DNA from: Brachypodium distachyon
Taxonomy: Eukaryota; Streptophyta; Magnoliopsida; Poales; Poaceae
DNA length: 64,000 nucleotides
Reading direction: 5' to 3'
Assembly: GCF_000005505.3 (NCBI RefSeq)
Contig: NC_016131.3
Location: forward strand, 37,101,001-37,165,000
A program made the position numbers and the translations under genes. Position 1 is the first letter of the stretch, and each line of letters starts with the position of its first letter. Shown piece by piece: positions 22,803 to 32,990 of this stretch. The notes beneath the pieces were generated by a model. It did no database searches and had not been told where the DNA came from. It worked only from the letters and a program-made list of their open reading frames with translations.

Positions 22803-24352
22803 CGTTAGGAGAAAACAAGAAACAAATCACAAGGAAAAGTCCCTATGCACTACTAGGATGTGGGGTTCCAAAGATCACTCCACTCAACTTTTAATCAAGT
22901 TCTTACTCATTCTTACCCAGCAAACAGGAAGGTGATGGCCAGCGGCGAGAACAAGCCCTCCGAAGATTAGTGTATCGATGCCTCGAGGCAAACCAACCTA
23001 GGTGTAGAATCTGTGGAGCTTGGAGGCTTATGTGAGTAGCAAGGAAAAGCGAATAATCAAATCAGCAACGCAAAGTTGAAATATGCTCAAAAATGCTAGT
23101 CCTAGTTGCTGGAGTTGACAAGAACGAATTACAGAAATTAACTAAGCTTAGATACTGAAAAAGGTAAAAAGGAAAGATCAAATGAAAGGTAAAACAAGTA
23201 AATATCTGGGGAACATTTTTTTCTCTTTTTTTTTTCTTTTTGTGGCCTTCCGTTTGGCTTCTTATTCTTTTCTATTCTTTTTCTTTTTTTTTTAACCCCA
23301 AAAACTCACGCAAAAGAAGTTAAGACCGGAAAGCTGCACGTCTGTCTATAAGAGAATAGCAAAGGCTGTAGTAAGGAAAACTCAGAAAAATATGAGAAAA
23401 TATGGGTTAGAAGCTTATCAAAACAAGCTTTCCAACAAGTGCAAGATCACTCGAAACGGAGGTCGGACGGTGGAAAAAACTGAGATATACTGCGCTGCCC
23501 CGGTGCCGTAAAACGGGTGCAGAAATTTTGGAGCTCGAAAAGTCCACCTTAGAAGCCGAATTTGAGGGTCAAAGTACAGGGCAGCGCCCTGGATATTTCC
23601 TGATGCGCCTCGTCGTGAGCTTTCCAAAAAGTCCAAGAACGTCCAAATCCGAGTTGGTATGCAAAAGATACGTCCGTTTTACTGAACACGGGTCAAACCC
23701 ACCCGAAACTAAAATTCTACTCGGACTCGGGTCCGAAACTGACTCGAACTCTTTCTCTTTTTTTTTTGTTTTTTTTCTTTCTTTCTTCCTTTTTTTTTCT
23801 TTCCCTTCTTTTTTTTTCACAACTTTCCGAACAATTTGATCTCTAAACAAAATTCGATCTATTATGAAACACTTTCCAAAAGCACTCTTGATTGGACTCG
23901 GACTCGAACTCGCGGCTGAAAACTATAACTTGCCGACTCGATGTAGGACTCGACGAGGGATTCAGTGTAGGACTCGAAGAGGGACTCGGTGTAGGACTCG
24001 AAGAGGGACTCGGTGGAAGATATGTTGGCGGCGGAAGATTATGGCGGTGGTGTGGCAGGAAGTTTGGCAGCGGAAGATTGATGGAAAGCCTGCGTCACAC
24101 GAAATGAAAAAACAAAAACAAGTTCGATCTAGTAGAAAAAATCTGAAAAACGATCCAATCTAATCCAGCAACTCGACACGATTAATGCAGCAAAGATTCA
24201 ACAATGCAAATACTAATGTGAAAATTGCAAGGCTCAGATTGGTTCTAGGACAAGGTAACTAATTCTAATTTTTGTTTGGCTTTTTCTGGACGATAGGTAA
24301 AAACAGATCTAAACTACGGATAAACTGGAAAAATCTCACCGAGCAACCTTAA
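22803..24352 (-). other. Leader of CRM element H
   Basis: This 1.55-kb untranslated region has long T-rich tracts (A-rich in element sense) near 23215-23300 and 23755-23820, and a 12-bp minisatellite. It aligns with the leaders of B1 (31256-32340) and B2 (43974-44693), which are shortened versions. No gene is seen. Confidence 0.8.
23935..24018 (-). repeat. 12-bp minisatellite in the CRM leader
   Basis: There are seven 12-base units of the form GACTCG plus six variable bases, alternating GTGTAG-like and AAGAGG-like endings. The same repeat is in B1 (about seven units) and B2 (two to three units). Confidence 0.92.
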
Positions 24353-24364
24353 GCTCTGATACCA
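24353..24364 (-). promoter_or_regulatory. Primer-binding site of CRM element H
   Basis: On the minus strand TGGTATCAGAGC follows the 5' LTR after a two-base spacer. It is a perfect initiator-Met tRNA site. Confidence 0.93.
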
Positions 24365-24366
24365 CG

Positions 24367-25320
24367 TGATAGCCTCGAGGGTGTCCCGATCTTTCGATGG
24401 GATACCTAATTATCGATTTGGTAGGAGGTGACGTTGACGATCCGACTACAACCTAGGAGGCAGCATCTTAGCGATCGATACACCAACTCCAGAAGGTTAT
24501 TGATCCCGCGGGGGCACGATCAACCTGACCACGAAGGTCTTTGTTCCTGCAAGCAATCGAAGAACAAGCAAGAACAAGATGAAAAGCAATCTGAAATTGC
24601 GAACAGGAGATATGAAGGTTCACGAATCTGAATACTCAATATAGTTGGAGTCTTGATGACGGTAAAACAGGTGGTCTAACCGACACACGCGATTACACGA
24701 AAGTAGCAAAGGTTAAACTTTATCTAATCAAAACCCAAGGCTCCATAGGGGGGCTCATGGGGTATAAATAGGAGGGGAACTAGGTGGTTTTCGGCCAGGC
24801 CCTTGTGAGACTCCGAAACGGCCTAGGAATCCTCCTAAAACACAACGAAAACATCTAAAAATTGGCTGGACCCTATTACATGGCCTTAGGCCCAATAAAA
24901 CAAGGTTATAACCCTCATCTTTGGCCCATAGATACCTTTTGGAGAGGGAATCATCCACTTGGCCGAAATCCCATTGATGAAGAGGATGCGGCCTTCTTCT
25001 CATCTCTTTATGGCGGTTTCAATGTTCTGAAATCAACACTTGAGCTAACTCACGCCACCTTGCTGCCACCTCCATGGTTTGCTGTCCAACGCTGATCCTT
25101 GAGGTCCAAGCTAGGTCCTTCATTCCTAAAACACATAAAAGAACGCATCTTAGGCAGCAGCATATTCTCATTAATATTAAATGAAGTACCGAGGAACGAA
25201 AGTACCTGATAATTTAGTTGTCGTGCACGAGCCCTAGTAATTGGTCCATGTATCTCCGGTACTTGAGGTGTAGGTGCTGTAGGGGCTGTGGTTGTATCAT
25301 TAGTTGGGATGTCCTCATCA
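24367..25320 (-). mobile_element. 5' LTR of CRM element H
   Basis: This 954-bp LTR is about 98% identical by eye to the 3' copy. A TATA-like CTATTTATACC, read on the minus strand, lies at about 24762-24772 and is a plausible core promoter; B-family LTRs have CTTTATATACC at the same place. Confidence 0.95.
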
Positions 25321-25747
25321 CCTGGGCGGTCACCTTGCGCACTGGTTCCACCTCCACCCATTTGGAGAACTTGTCGATGGCCACAAACAAGTATTCGTAA
25401 CTGCCAACCGCCCTCGGTAGCTTGCCGACGATGTCTAGTCCCCAGACCGCGAACGGCCATGAGGACGGGATGGCATGCAGGGCCTGGGGTGGTTGGTTGC
25501 TCTTGTTCGAGTGGAACTGGCACGCTTCACACATCCTCACCAGCCGCTCTGCGTCGGCCAGGGCCGTGGGCCAGTAAAAGCCATGCCGGAAAGCCTTGCC
25601 GGCTAAAGCCCGGGAGGCCACATGGTGTGAACATGTGCCTCGATGTATGTCCTTCAATAGTGCACACCCTTCCTCCTGCGGCACGCAAAAGAGTTTAACA
25701 CCATTCGCACGCCTGCGGTAGACGCTGCCGTCTATCACGGTGTACAT
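25321..25747 (-). pseudogene. pol: Integrase of element C, N-terminal half
   Basis: It contains the zinc-binding HHCC region (HRGTCSHHVASRAL ... CEACQFH) and the first catalytic Asp in VWGLDIVGKLP, and runs into KWVEVEPVRKVTAQV at the CRM junction. It continues at 17107. A frame change separates it from the RNase H frame that ends at 25735. Confidence 0.9.
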
Positions 25748-26976
25748 CTTGGCTCGCCACGCTCCGCAGCGACGTCATCCTCCGGGAGAGCCTCCCATTT
25801 CAAATAGCGGGCGATCTCTTCCGCCCAGGGAGGAATTTCTCTGCCCATGCATGCCGCCATATCAGCGGCATGGACCCCTGCTGCTGCAGGGGTTCCCTCG
25901 GGTGCTGGAGGGGCGTCCCCGGCAGCCGTGTGGGGGGTGACTGAAGGAGCCAGTTGCTTCTGGCAGAACACCCCCGCCGGAGGCTTCCGGCGCTCTGCTG
26001 CCATCTTGGCCAGCTCATCAGCAGCGAAGTTGTCCTTCCGCTTGACGTGTTCGAAGCGCAAACCCTTGAACTTCCGTTCCAGCTTGCGGACCTCTTCCAC
26101 GTACGGCACCATTTGAGGGCAATCGTAGTCCTTGCTCACCTGGTTGATCACAAGCTGGGAATCACCGCAAACAACCAGGCGCTTAATGTCGAGGGCGACC
26201 GCTGCCCGCAGCCCGGCAAGCAGGCCTTCGTACTCCGCCGTGTTGTTGGTGGAGTTAGCGAAGTCGAGTTGGACGGCGAACCGCAGCAGGTCCCCTGTGG
26301 GTGACTCGATGACGACCCCGGCTCCCGCTCCCTGGAGACTGAACGCACCGTCGAAGTAGAGGACCCAGTGGCCCTCGTCCAGCTTGCCGGGAAGGCCGGT
26401 CTCCGACTCACTTTCTTCTATGCCCGTGGACGTCCACTCCGCAACGAAGTCCACCAGGGCCGTGCTCTTAATGCTTTTGAAGTTGGCGAAGTGGAGGTCG
26501 AACTCCGACAGCTCCATCCTACATTCAGCCACTCTCCCGGTGGCTTCACGGTTGGTGAGGGTCTTCCCGAGGCAGAACCCGGACACCACCGTGACGCGGT
26601 GCACCTGGAAGTAGTGACGCAACTTGCGGGACGCAAGGAGAATCCCCAGAAGGAGCTTCTGTACTTGCGGGTATCTTGTCCGCGCGTCGCGCAACACCGT
26701 ACTGACGAAGTACACCGGTCGCTGCACTAACCGCTTCCGCGGCGCCGAGGTTGCCGGCTCTGGGGTGGTCCCTGGGCTTGAGGTGGTTGCCGGAGGCTGC
26801 TCATCCCCCTGCCCTGCCGCCCCAATCCCCGGGACGTCTTCCTCCCTCTCGGCAACCAGCACCGAGCTGACCACCTGGTCAGTCGTCGCTAGGTAGAGTA
26901 GCAGCGGCTCGCCCAACTTGGGGGCGACGAGGATGGGCGGTGACCTCAGGTATCGCTTGAGTTCCTGCAGCGCCGC
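25735..26976 (-). pseudogene. pol: RNase H and Tat-type second RNase H of element C
   Basis: An open frame on the minus strand (26916 to 25735) starts at [12 protein letters not shown], the RNase H that follows RT. It passes the connection region ([15 protein letters not shown]) and enters the additional RNase H with [35 protein letters not shown] and [16 protein letters not shown]. The four acidic positions expected for activity are visible. Tat elements are known for this second RNase H. A TAG near 26980 separates it from RT, and a frame change near 25740 separates it from integrase. Confidence 0.9.
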
Positions 26977-27918
26977 CTAGGCCTCGACAGTCCAGTCGAC
27001 TGGACCCTTCTTCTTCATTACCCGGAAGAAAGGCAGGGCACGCTCGCCCAGCCTGGAGATGAAGCGTCCAAGCGCGGCAACGCAGCCGTTGAGGCGCTGG
27101 ACATCTTTCACCTTGCGGGGGGCCTCCATCTTCTCAATGGCTTCTATTTTGGTTGGGTTGGCCTGTATCCCCCGGTGTGAAACCAAGAAACCCAGAAGCT
27201 GCCCGGAGTTGACGCCGAAGGTGCACTTATCCGGGTTCAGCCTGAGCTTGATCTTGCGGAGGTTGTCAAATGTCTCCCGCAGGTCATCAATCAGGGAGTC
27301 CCTACGCTTCGATTTGATGACGATGTTATCCATGTAGGCCTCCGCGTTGCGGCCTAGCTAGGGCCCCAAACATTCTCGCAGGGCGCGCTGAAATGTGGAG
27401 CCCGCGTTCTTCAACTCGAAAGGCATGCATGTATAGCAGTAGCAGCCAACCGGGGTGATAAACACTGTCTTTTCCTCATCCTCGACCGCCATCTTGATTT
27501 GATGGTAGCCGGAGAAAGCATCCAAAAAACTCAACAGGTCACAACCAGCGGTAGAATCAACTATCTGGTCGATACGGGGTACAGGGAAGGGATCCTTGGG
27601 GCATGCACGATTAAGATCGGTAAAATCCACGCACATGCGAAGCTTATTCCCCGCTTTGGGCACTACTACAGGGTTAGCCAATCAAGTGGGGTACAAAACT
27701 TCCCTGATCGCCCCGGCAGCCCTGAGCTTGCCCACCTCTTGCTTGATGAAATCTTTCCGCTCTTGTGCCTGCCGCCGGATCTTCTGCTTGACGGGGTGCG
27801 CGTCCGGGCGCACCGCGAGCCGATGCTCAATCACCTCCCTGGGGACTCCGGGAAGGTCTGACGGTTCCCAAGCGAACACGTCGGCGTTTTCCCGGAGGAA
27901 GGTGACGAGTGCGCTTTC
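26977..27918 (-). pseudogene. pol: Reverse transcriptase of element C (broken)
   Basis: The minus strand encodes FAWEPSDLPGVPREVIEH, then MCVDFTDLNRACPKDPFP, FSGYHQIKMA and CYTCMPFELKNAGSTFQ. The catalytic box reads YMDNIVIKS, so the second Asp is Asn. Nonsense codons split the domain: a TGA where D has Trp (YPT-stop-LAN, near 27682) and a TAG where D has Gln (CLGP-stop-LGRN, near 27358). A further TAG at 27919-27921 lies at the start of the RT region. The enzyme should be dead. Confidence 0.9.
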
Positions 27919-28061
27919 CTATTCGGCGGTCAGGTTTGCACCGACGGTAACGGTGCGCTCCTTGTCGCCGGCTTGGAGGGGCAGCTTCTTCACTTTGGCG
28001 GCCTCCTCCCGGAGCCCCCGCCCCTTGCCGGGACGCGCGCTCGAGCCCGCACCTCCTCCGG

Positions 28062-30113
28062 CTAGCCCTTGCAGGGTGGCGCGGGCCTTCTTCGTTGCCG
28101 GGGCGTCACCCGGCAGGGCGTCGTCCCAGAACCCAATTGTCGCACCGGGTGGTCGTCGGCTCTGAAGGTGATCGGCACGTGCGACCACCTCAGCGGCTGT
28201 TGCAGCTCCGCGTCCGGCAACAGCGCGCACTTGTCGCGGGTGAGGCGCTTCACCGCGGCGTGTGATGGGAGAGCGTAAGATCCCCCATGGATACAGGCGA
28301 CGCCACGAGGCTCCTGGAAGCCCGGCTCGTCGCCGCCGGAATGGTCGGACTCGCGCTGCTCCTCGGCGCGCACCCTGTCGCGCCCGCGAGGAGGGCGTTC
28401 CCGCACAGCGAGGGGCTGGCTGCGCCCTCCTTGGGGTTCGACCCTGCCGGCACCCCCGCCCGCCGGCCTCAGACCCGCTCTGGGGTCGTTCGGGCAATCT
28501 CGGGAGAGATGCCCGATGTCGCCACAATTGAAGCAGGCGCCGGCGGCGCGGCGCTCCTCGTGGCGCTGCTCCCTCCGCTGCTTGATCCCTTGCAGGACGC
28601 GGCAACTCTGCGTGTCGTGGGTGGAGTTGTTGTGGACAGGGCAGCGGGCCGCGTCACCCTGCTTCCCGCCAAACTCTCCCCTCGACGAGGCCTTCTTCGT
28701 GGGCCTCGCCGCAAGAGGCCCCGAGTCCGCAGCGAGGACTTGCTTCCCGCTGCGCTTACGGGAACCCTTCTTCCACGAGCCCTCACCAGGGCTCGCGCAC
28801 TTGTGTGCCAAGGCGTACAAGTCCTGCGTCGTCCGGATCCGATGCGTGCTCAGCTTCTCACGCATCTTGGGATTGCGGACGTTGATGGCGAAGGTGTTGA
28901 TGATGGCGGCCGCATCCGCCTCCGGGATAGAATAGGAGAGATTGGAGAAGCGGTTGACGAAGGCCCGCAACGTCTCTCCCGATTTTTGCACGATGGTGTG
29001 CAGCTCCGCCATGGTTCCCGGGCGCTTATAGCCGCCCTGGAACGCGCTCACGAACTGCTCGCGCAGGTCTGCCCAGGTGGCGACAGATCCGGCGGGCAGG
29101 TTGAGCAACCAGGTTCGCGCTGATCCCTTCAGGACCATCGGGAACCAGTTCGCCCTGACCTTGTCGTCGGCGCCGATGGCATGCATGCCCAGCGTATAGG
29201 TCAGGAGAAAATCGTTGGGGTTAGCGGTCCCGTCGTACGTACTGAGCGCAGGCGCTCGGAACTTACGGGGCCACACCGCCTGCCGCAACTCGCGCGCGAA
29301 CGCAGTGCAGCCGTCTTCTGGGCCCAAGGAAGCATCTTCTTGCTCCAGTGGGTGTCGGCGCTCAACCTCACGCCGGCGCAGATCCTCCTGTTGTCGGGCA
29401 TTCAAGATGCCACGCGCATCGCCCCCCAGGACGGTGGGCGATGAATTTGAGGACCCCTCCGGGCCCCCGTCTACCAGGCCCCGCTGAGGAGGGGGAGGGT
29501 TCTCCCCCTGTCGTGAGGCGGGCGGCGCGCCTTCGCGCTCTGAGTTCGGCCCGTGGCCGAAGCCTACCGGGGCGCCCTCGCCTTGCGGCTGTTGGGCGGC
29601 CAGGGCGACAAGCGCTTCCAACTCCTCGCCCCACGTCTCATGCGCCGGCGTGCCCTGCTGCGGCTCGTACCGCACCATGACGCGCGCGGCGACGATGGCT
29701 TCAGCCGGGGTTCGCACGGGGGGCAACCGGTTTCCTGAACGGCTGCTTCCCGCCCTGGCCCCGGACGCCTCCGGGCGTGCAGGGTGCGAACCTCCAGGGG
29801 TCGCCCGGGACGCGGCGTGCTCCGGGTGCCGCTGCCGCGGGGCATCCTCGGGTCGCGTCTCCACCCATTGGCTGGCCCGGGCGACGCCATGCATGCTCTC
29901 CTGACTGCCCCCGGCGCAGGGGGCAGCCGGTCCCCTCGGCCGATTGTCGGTCGACGGTCGGGGAGGCGGTGGTGGCAGCTGCGTTTGCTGCACCCTCGAG
30001 GGCTCGGGATTCTCTTGAGCTCCCGACTCGGGTCGCACGTCGTGGGACCACATGTGCGCCGCTGGGGCCTCACGCGGGTCTATGTGTGAATCACCAGCCC
30101 GCTTGGAGGGCAT
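28062..30113 (-). pseudogene. gag: gag of element C with protease remnant
   Basis: I chose the ATG at 30113 (MPSKRAGD) because D's gag starts with the same words at 53912; an in-frame ATG at 30191 is also possible. A Pro/Arg-rich region precedes the gag core (YDGTANPNDFLLTYTLGMHA, WLLNLPAGSVATWADLREQF). A zinc knuckle follows (CFNCGDIGHLSRDC). The frame is open for nearly 700 codons. Immediately after RQLGSG the sequence jumps to a region that in D lies about 450 bases further on. The protease motif seen in D (VLVDNGAGLNLL) is therefore missing, and the tail is out of frame. Gag itself looks intact. Confidence 0.87.
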
Positions 30114-30203
30114 GGTGACAAGGCTCGTCGACGAAGAAGAGTGAAGCCGATGCCGATGGGAACTTCCGCTGCCGGCGATCTCCGGCGCCATCCACTCCCG
30201 CGC

Positions 30204-30221
30204 CCCCTACCTGGCGCGCCA
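30204..30221 (-). promoter_or_regulatory. Primer-binding site of element C
   Basis: On the minus strand TGGCGCGCCAGGTAGGGG follows the 5' LTR after a two-base spacer. D has GGGCGCGCCAGGTAGGGG at the same place. The matching tRNA is not one I can name with confidence; it is not initiator Met. Confidence 0.7.
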
Positions 30222-30223
30222 GA

Positions 30224-31250
30224 TGTCGTCGCTCGGTGCTCCGACACCGGGGGCGTGCAGCCACGTCCTCCTTTCAGGTTCGGTAGGGGCGTCTGGGGTG
30301 GAGAGCAGATGATCGCCGGCACGGCCGACGAGGCCCTACCGGGCCGGCGAGGCAAAGTGCTAGGGGTACGCGCTAGTCCAAGAACAGACGTACGCACGTT
30401 TTTTACCCAGGTTCGGGCCACCCGGAGGTGTAAAACCCTACGTCCTGCCTGTCTGAGCTGATATTGATTACGGATCAAATGTTTACAGGTTGCCGGGCAA
30501 GCTCCCGTGCTTTCTCTCAGTGGCTAGGCACTTCCCGCTACTCTCCGCTGGCTGCCTACTGGAGCCAGTAAGCGTCTATCGAGCGAGCTTCGTCCGAACC
30601 AACTAACCGACCAGCTGACTAACTTCTCCAACTGTCTGACCCGTCAACCCTCTCTTACCCCTAGACCGTTGGCATGGGTCCTCCTTTTATACACAAGGGG
30701 ATGCCACATGTGCCACGGTGCATGGGCTGCAAGTGTCCAACGGGGAGGCACGCAACTCTCCGTAGTGAGCTGGTGGCATGCATGGGTGCCACCTCCGCTG
30801 CTAGGGGCCTAAGACCCTAGGGTAGGATTGGACAACCACTGTTCCTTCGACCCGACGGGTAACTACCCGTCGGTCGGCTCGTTTACTGAGCCGCGCGCCT
30901 TACTCCTTGCCTTGGTGGGACCGCGCGTTCCGCACCCGCCACGCGCCCGTGTGGCGCTGTCCAGTGGGCCCCACGACCCGAGGCGGGGGCACGCGTCCGG
31001 GAGCCTCCAGTCCCCGCAAGTCGGCCCGGGAAGCACCCGGGCCCAGCGCGCCCGGGAACCTCCTCCCGGGAAGCAGCTTCCCGGGAGGTGCCTAATCGGG
31101 AATATTCCTGGAAGCCCCGCGAGCCCCTTTCAGGCTGGTAGCTTGCCGGGAAGCTCGTTGGCCCTCCCCGGGATGAGACCTTCCCGGGAACCCCGAGGAG
31201 GGGGCCACGCGTCGCGCAGCGGTGGTACCCCGGGTGCCACTGGTGCGACA
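30224..31250 (-). mobile_element. 5' LTR of element C
   Basis: This complete 1027-bp LTR, TG...CA, is flanked on the outside by the TSD. On the minus strand a TATA box GTATAAAAGG is at 30683-30692. Confidence 0.93.
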
Positions 31251-31385
31251 GGATCGTTTTTCAGATTTTTTCTACTAGATCGAACTTGCTTTTGGTTTTC
31301 TTGTTCTTCGTGTGATGCAGGTTTCCTTCATCAATCTTCCGCGCTAAACTCCCTGCCACACCACCGCCACGCCATAATTTTCTGC

Positions 31386-31451
31386 TACCCAAATCGAGAG
31401 TTACAAATCTCATCGAAAGATCGGGCCACCCCGACCCACATCACGTGGTAT
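31386..31451 (+). repeat. Ectopic U5/primer-site fragment within the B1 leader
   Basis: It begins TACCCAAATCGAGAG and includes the last ~58 bases of the B LTR, ending CACATCA. CGTGGTAT follows, the spacer and first six bases of the primer site. In B2 the bases on its two sides are contiguous. It has no TSD. Confidence 0.85.
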
Positions 31452-31467
31452 CCACCATATCTTCCAT

Positions 31468-31543
31468 GAGTCCCTCGTCGAGTCCTACACCGAGTCCCTC
31501 TTCGAGTCCTACACCGAGTCCCTCGTCGAGTCCTACATCGAGT
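31468..31543 (+). repeat. 12-bp minisatellite in the B1 leader
   Basis: GAGTC recurs seven times at 12-base spacing, alternating CCTCGTC-like and CTACACC-like spacers. It is the reverse complement of the repeat in the H leader. Confidence 0.92.
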
Positions 31544-32369
31544 CGGCAAGTTATAGTTTTCAGTCGCGAATCCGAGTTCGAGTCCAATCGGGAGAGAGTT
31601 GGGAAAGAGTTTCAGAAAGAGGAAAGATATTAAAAAAATCTTGGAGATCAAGTTGTTCGGAAAGTTGTGATACGGAAAGAAAAAGGAGAGAAAAAAAAAA
31701 GACAGGGAGTTCAAGTAAATTTCGGACCCGAGTCCGAGTAGAATTTTAGTTTCGGGTGGGTTTGACCCGTGTTCAGTAAAACGAGCGTATCTTTTGCGTA
31801 CCAACTCGGATTTGGACGTTCTTGGACTTTTTGAAAAGCTCACGACGACGCGCATCAGGAAATATCCAGGGTGCTGCCCTGCACTTTGACCTTCTAAGGT
31901 GGACTTTTGGAGCTTCCAAGTTTCTGCATCCGTTTTCCGGCATCGCTGCAGCCCGATGTTTTTCAGTTTTCTTCACCGTCCAACATCCGATTTGAGTGAT
32001 CTTGCCCTTGCGGGAAAGCTTGTGTCGATACGCTTCTAACCCATATTTTTCCATATTTTTCCGGATTTTTCTTACTGCAGCCTTTGCTGTTCTTCTATGG
32101 ACCGACATACAATTTTCCGGTCCTTCTTTTGCGTGAGTTTCTGGGGTTAAAAAAAAAGAAAAGAAGAAGAAGAAAAGAATAAGAAGCCAAACAGAAGGCC
32201 ACAAAAAGAAAAAGAAAAAAAAATAAAAAAATCCCAGGGATTTACTTGTTGTGCCATCTTTCTATCCTACCTTCTTCGGTATCTACGCTTAGATTATTTC
32301 TGTAATTCGTTCTTATCGACTCTAGCAGCTAGGACTAGCATTATTGAGCATATTACACTTGATACATCC

Positions 32370-32699
32370 ATGTATTTGTCACATGCAATGTTTAAAGTTT
32401 CTGAATTAACAATTTCCAAATCTTTTGCTAATGCTCATGGATACGCTATTCATTTAATTGGAGAACATGATGTGAACAATAACTTTTTTTTGGATGAAAT
32501 TTGCATTACTTGTGATAATTTTCCTTTCTTGAGAGAAAATAAATTTTTGCATATGCCTAATCATTTTGATAAGAGCTCCAATATTGGTGTTGATTATTTG
32601 CCAAGTAGTTCTTTACACGATTGTTTGAATATCAGTGCTTTGACATGCTCTAAATTTCAGCATCTTGTAATAACTAATTTGGGTAACATTAATTATTAG
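32370..32699 (+). CDS. Hypothetical 109-residue protein of B1
   Basis: An ATG-initiated frame begins MYLSHAMFKVSELTISKSF and ends TNLGNINY with TAG. It has acidic, Asn- and Phe-rich composition and no zinc knuckle, protease or RT motif. It sits where gag would be expected in B1, but I see no similarity to the gag of B2 or H. The segment is absent from B2. It could be a remnant of another gene or a chance frame; AT-rich sequence makes a frame of this length only modestly unlikely. The region 32700-32976 after it holds no recognisable gene apart from the start of the frame that enters the LTR. Confidence 0.4.
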   Translation: MYLSHAMFKVSELTISKSFANAHGYAIHLIGEHDVNNNFFLDEICITCDNFPFLRENKFLHMPNHFDKSSNIGVDYLPSSSLHDCLNISALTCSKFQHLVITNLGNINY

Positions 32700-32976
32700 T
32701 CTCCAGTGTTGGGATGGTATAATGGTGAGCGGTGCAAACCAAATATAAGATATTGTTTTCACTTATATATGCAAAACATATTGTCAATCTTCTTGCTGGA
32801 ATGATATTCATGATGATTGTTTGACTAATTATCTCATGAGATTGTGTTATAAAACATTAATTATGCAACATGTGAGTGGAGTTAAAAATAACGATATATA
32901 CATATATCATGCGCATACCTTGTCTCTTTTGTTAGCATATTTTCAGCATAAACGACGCCGAGGACGGCTTTCCTTT

Positions 32977-32990
32977 CAAAAAAGGGAGGA
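32977..32990 (+). promoter_or_regulatory. Polypurine tract of B1
   Basis: AAAAAAGGGAGGA directly precedes the 3' LTR and matches B2 (38699-38711, minus strand) and H. Confidence 0.87.

Larger units (their letters stand above)
17108..25320 (-). mobile_element. CRM-clade centromeric retrotransposon H
   Basis: This 8213-bp element is flanked by CCTGG at 17103-17107 and 25321-25325. On the minus strand it runs 5' LTR, initiator-Met primer site, 1.55-kb leader with 12-bp repeats, gag, protease, RT, RNase H, integrase, polypurine tract and 3' LTR. The LTR starts TGATGAGGAC, typical of CRM/CRR. The pol frame continues 313 bases into the 3' LTR, a hallmark of CRM group A. The two LTRs differ at about 20 sites by eye (about 2%), so the insertion is recent. 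Despite that, gag and pol carry several breaks. Confidence 0.93.
11989..31250 (-). mobile_element. Tat-lineage Ty3/gypsy element C
   Basis: The element is bounded by GGATC at 11984-11988 and 31251-31255, starting TGTCGTCGCTCGG and ending GGTGCGACA. On the minus strand the order is 5' LTR, primer site, gag, RT, RNase H, Tat-type RNase H, integrase, a 2.3-kb spacer, an antisense gene and a truncated 3' LTR. Without the CRM insertion at 17108-25320 it is about 11 kb. The protease core, the first part of the antisense gene, the polypurine tract and most of the 3' LTR are deleted. It is not autonomous as it stands. Confidence 0.9.
31256..32357 (+). other. B1 leader, second part
   Basis: The leader resumes after element C and follows the leaders of B2 and H in reverse orientation. 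Odd points are a 66-bp LTR-end insertion and a 12-bp minisatellite, listed separately, and A-rich tracts near 31680 and 32146-32230. No gene is seen. Confidence 0.75.

Noticed and set aside
16381..30191. Host genes with reverse-transcriptase or integrase domains
   Set aside because: All such domains fall between matched LTRs or their remnants in element order; no host exon structure is seen.
31386..31451. Possible remnant of a further solo B LTR in the B1 leader
   Set aside because: Only the last 58 LTR bases plus part of the primer site are present, without a TSD or LTR start; a template-switch fragment explains it better.
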